Shown here: positions 5,761 through 7,066 of the stretch, one piece after another
How the letters are laid out: the number at the start of each line of letters is the position of its first letter
Position numbering within the stretch: the first letter of the stretch is position 1
Assembly (NCBI GenBank): GCA_015655535.1
Contig: JAATEW010000375.1
Span: forward strand, 1-7,066
From: Hyphomicrobiales bacterium
GTDB lineage: Bacteria; Pseudomonadota; Alphaproteobacteria; Rhizobiales; Beijerinckiaceae
Length of the DNA: 7,066 bases
Direction of reading: 5' to 3'
Notes under the pieces: generated by a model
Told to the model about the DNA's origin: nothing
Database searches by the model: none
Seen by the model: only the letters and a program-made list of their open reading frames with translations
Translations under genes and position numbers: made by a program

Positions 5761-6467
5761 AGATCCTGCTCCTGCGTGCCGCACCCGATGCCGCCCGCAG
5801 CGCAGCGGAGCTTCAAAAGCGCGGCCACCGCCCGCTGCTTTCGCCCGTCATCGAGATCGTGCCCACGGGCCTGCCTTTGCCATCTGGGTCGTTTGAGGCC
5901 GTCATTGCGTCGAGCGCGCAAGCCTTTAAATTTTTGGCGGTCGAAGAGGTCGAGCGCCTGCGGGATCTGCCCCTTTTATGCGTCGGCTCCCGCACGGCGG
6001 CGGCGGCGCTCAAAAGCGGCTTTCGGGCGGCTTCCCTCATCGCGCCCGATGCGAAAAGCCTGACGCCGCTCGTCGCCGTGAAATACGCGGCCCCGGCACA
6101 TTTTATCTATTTGGCGGGGGAAGACCGCAAGCCGGATCTCGAAGAGGATCTGGTGGCCGCGCAATTCCAGATAACGGTTCACGAAACCTATAGCGCCGAA
6201 GCCGCCGAAAAGCTGGCTTCGGCTGCCGTCTCCGCGCTCGAATATCGGGAAATCGACGCGATCTTACATTATTCCCGCCGCAGCGCGGAAATCTTCCTCA
6301 GCTTGGCGGCAGAGGCCAAACTCGATCTGGAACAAACCGCGCATTTCTGTCTCTCGGCCGATGTCGCGGCCCCGCTTGTCGAAGCGGGCCAACCGCATGT
6401 GATCATCGCCGACACGCCGGATGAAACCGCGCTTTTTCGAAAGCTTACCGGCTTTTCACTTTCCTGA
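5757..6467 (+). CDS. hemD: Uroporphyrinogen-III synthase
   Basis: Cytoplasmic enzyme of 236 residues that cyclises hydroxymethylbilane to uroporphyrinogen III with inversion of ring D, directly using the product of HemC. The family is poorly conserved, but the expected marks are present: KILLLRAAPDAARSAAELQKRG at the N-terminus, LLSPVIEI (27-34), LLCVGSRTAAAALKSGF (73-89), the hinge-proximal FIYLAGEDRKPDLEEDL (116-132), Tyr145 in VHETYSA, ILHYSRRSAEIFL (169-181) and HFCLSADVAAPLVEAG (196-211). Two similar alpha/beta halves are implied by this pattern. The ATG overlaps the hemC stop by 4 bases, so the two enzymes are co-translated. In many alphaproteobacteria a mitofilin-like gene and hemY follow; here neither comes next. 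Confidence 0.95.
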   Translation: MKILLLRAAPDAARSAAELQKRGHRPLLSPVIEIVPTGLPLPSGSFEAVIASSAQAFKFLAVEEVERLRDLPLLCVGSRTAAAALKSGFRAASLIAPDAKSLTPLVAVKYAAPAHFIYLAGEDRKPDLEEDLVAAQFQITVHETYSAEAAEKLASAAVSALEYREIDAILHYSRRSAEIFLSLAAEAKLDLEQTAHFCLSADVAAPLVEAGQPHVIIADTPDETALFRKLTGFSLS

Positions 6468-6471
6468 CACC

Positions 6472-6487
6472 GGAGGGGGGTCCATTG
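6472..6487 (+). promoter_or_regulatory. Strong Shine-Dalgarno placed for a TTG start upstream of the binding-protein gene
   Basis: GGAGG (6472-6476), within a longer G-run, lies 8 nt before a TTG codon at 6485-6487 that is in frame with the following binding-protein gene. Spacing is close to optimal. If used, the protein gains 32 residues before the methionine at 6581. It may instead be chance, or the ribosome site of a short leader peptide that happens to share the frame. Confidence 0.35.
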
Positions 6488-6580
6488 TCCCACCTCAGCC
6501 TTGATATGGTCCCGCCAGCCATCCATCATGATGGCGAGCCGGCCAAGGATCGATGGTTGGAAGTGGAGTTCAATCGTCGC

Positions 6581-7066
6581 ATGAGATTTTGGACCCTGGT
6601 CGCCGCCGCCCTTCTCCTCGCGATTGTCTTACCTCCGCAAGCAAGAGCCGACGATCCGATGCAGATCAAGGTCGGCTTCATAAGGCAGACGCATTCGCGC
6701 GAGACGATTTCGATCCTCGACATTCCGGCCAAGGACGACGGGCTTGCCGGCGCGCAGCTTGCCGCCGAGGACAATAATACGACGGGCAAGTTCCTCAATC
6801 AGGTCTTCACGATCGACGATATCCACCTGAAGGAAGGCGACGATCCGGTCGCGGCGCTCAACACCTTGCTCGGCAAAGGCGTGAACCTCATCATGCTCGA
6901 CCTGCCGCCCGATCAAATGCTCGCCGTCGCCGACGCGGCGAAAGGCAAGGACGTGATCTTCTTCAACACGAGCGCGCCCGAAGATTCGCTGCGCGAAGAA
7001 AACTGCCGCGCCAATGTCTTTCACATCGCACCGACCTATTCGATGCTCGCCGACGGACTCGCCGAA
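6581..7066 (+). CDS. Exported ABC-type substrate-binding protein, PQQ-alcohol-dehydrogenase-associated type (3'-partial)
   Basis: The first 162 residues of a periplasmic binding protein run off the window edge. The start MRFWTLVAAALLLAIVLPPQ with Ala-Arg-Ala at 21-23 is a clear Sec signal peptide, cleaved before Asp24. The mature part has KVGFIRQTHSRETISILDIP (30-49), DDGLAGAQLAAEDNNTTGKF (52-71) and EGDDPVAALNTLL (75-87). VIFFNTSAPEDSLREENCRA (125-144) follows, with a single Cys142. I recall this pattern from the type 1 periplasmic-binding-fold proteins encoded beside PQQ-dependent methanol or ethanol dehydrogenases and their ABC transporters (TIGR03863). Its ligand is not firmly known. The ATG at 6581 is chosen for the signal peptide and has GGAG 12 nt upstream. 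In-frame alternatives are GTG 6563, ATG 6506 and TTG 6485, the last with a stronger ribosome binding site. A general branched-chain amino acid binding protein is the main alternative. Confidence 0.8.
   Translation, partial: MRFWTLVAAALLLAIVLPPQARADDPMQIKVGFIRQTHSRETISILDIPAKDDGLAGAQLAAEDNNTTGKFLNQVFTIDDIHLKEGDDPVAALNTLLGKGVNLIMLDLPPDQMLAVADAAKGKDVIFFNTSAPEDSLREENCRANVFHIAPTYSMLADGLAE

Noticed and set aside
6526..7024. Minus-strand open frames opposite the binding protein
   Set aside because: The + strand frame has a signal peptide and conserved family motifs; the antisense frames have neither.
1..7066. A novel multi-gene defence or biosynthetic system
   Set aside because: Apart from the 16-residue left-edge fragment, every gene fits a known family in a mostly familiar neighbourhood. 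The solitary EVE protein has no restriction or nuclease partner here.

Overview
The window is a stretch of ordinary, GC-rich, densely coded alphaproteobacterial chromosome. The protein styles (an EF-P of the KPGKGGAF type, tsaD divergent from hemC-hemD, GpsA directly after TsaD) and the small REP-like repeats suggest Hyphomicrobiales (Rhizobiales). The last gene, a PQQ-alcohol-dehydrogenase-associated ABC binding protein, hints at a methylotroph or alcohol oxidiser, perhaps a Beijerinckiaceae relative. That placement is inference from memory of these families, not a database match.

Layout. Positions 1-51 are the last codons of an unidentified + strand gene. It converges on efp (minus strand, 225-791), and a pair of REP-type palindromes (82-196) lies between them. 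Further right on the minus strand are an aldo/keto reductase (958-1950) and a small stand-alone EVE-domain protein (2080-2502). A near-textbook 30-bp perfect inverted repeat (2533-2615) follows, then gpsA (2630-3631) and tsaD (3628-4692). A 123-bp divergent intergenic region separates tsaD from the + strand genes hemC (4816-5760) and hemD (5757-6467). The window ends inside an exported periplasmic binding protein (from 6581, or from 6485 if a TTG start is used).

Function. Most genes are housekeeping: translation of proline stretches (EF-P), the t6A37 tRNA modification (TsaD), phospholipid backbone supply (GpsA), and two consecutive steps of tetrapyrrole synthesis (HemC then HemD). tsaD-gpsA share a GTGA overlap and hemC-hemD share an ATGA overlap, so each pair is probably translationally coupled. 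The aldo/keto reductase has its own strong ribosome binding site and looks like an independent accessory enzyme. The final gene begins a different functional block, probably a quinoprotein alcohol oxidation/ABC transporter cluster continuing beyond the window.

I found no convincing undescribed multi-gene system, CRISPR array, tRNA or rRNA gene, or intact mobile element. The best second-look items are the repeats, including compensatory base changes in the first one, the dyads in front of efp and hemC, the uncertain start of the last gene, and the junction between the haem genes and the PQQ-type gene. No gene-free stretch exceeds 300 bases; the longest is 52-224.
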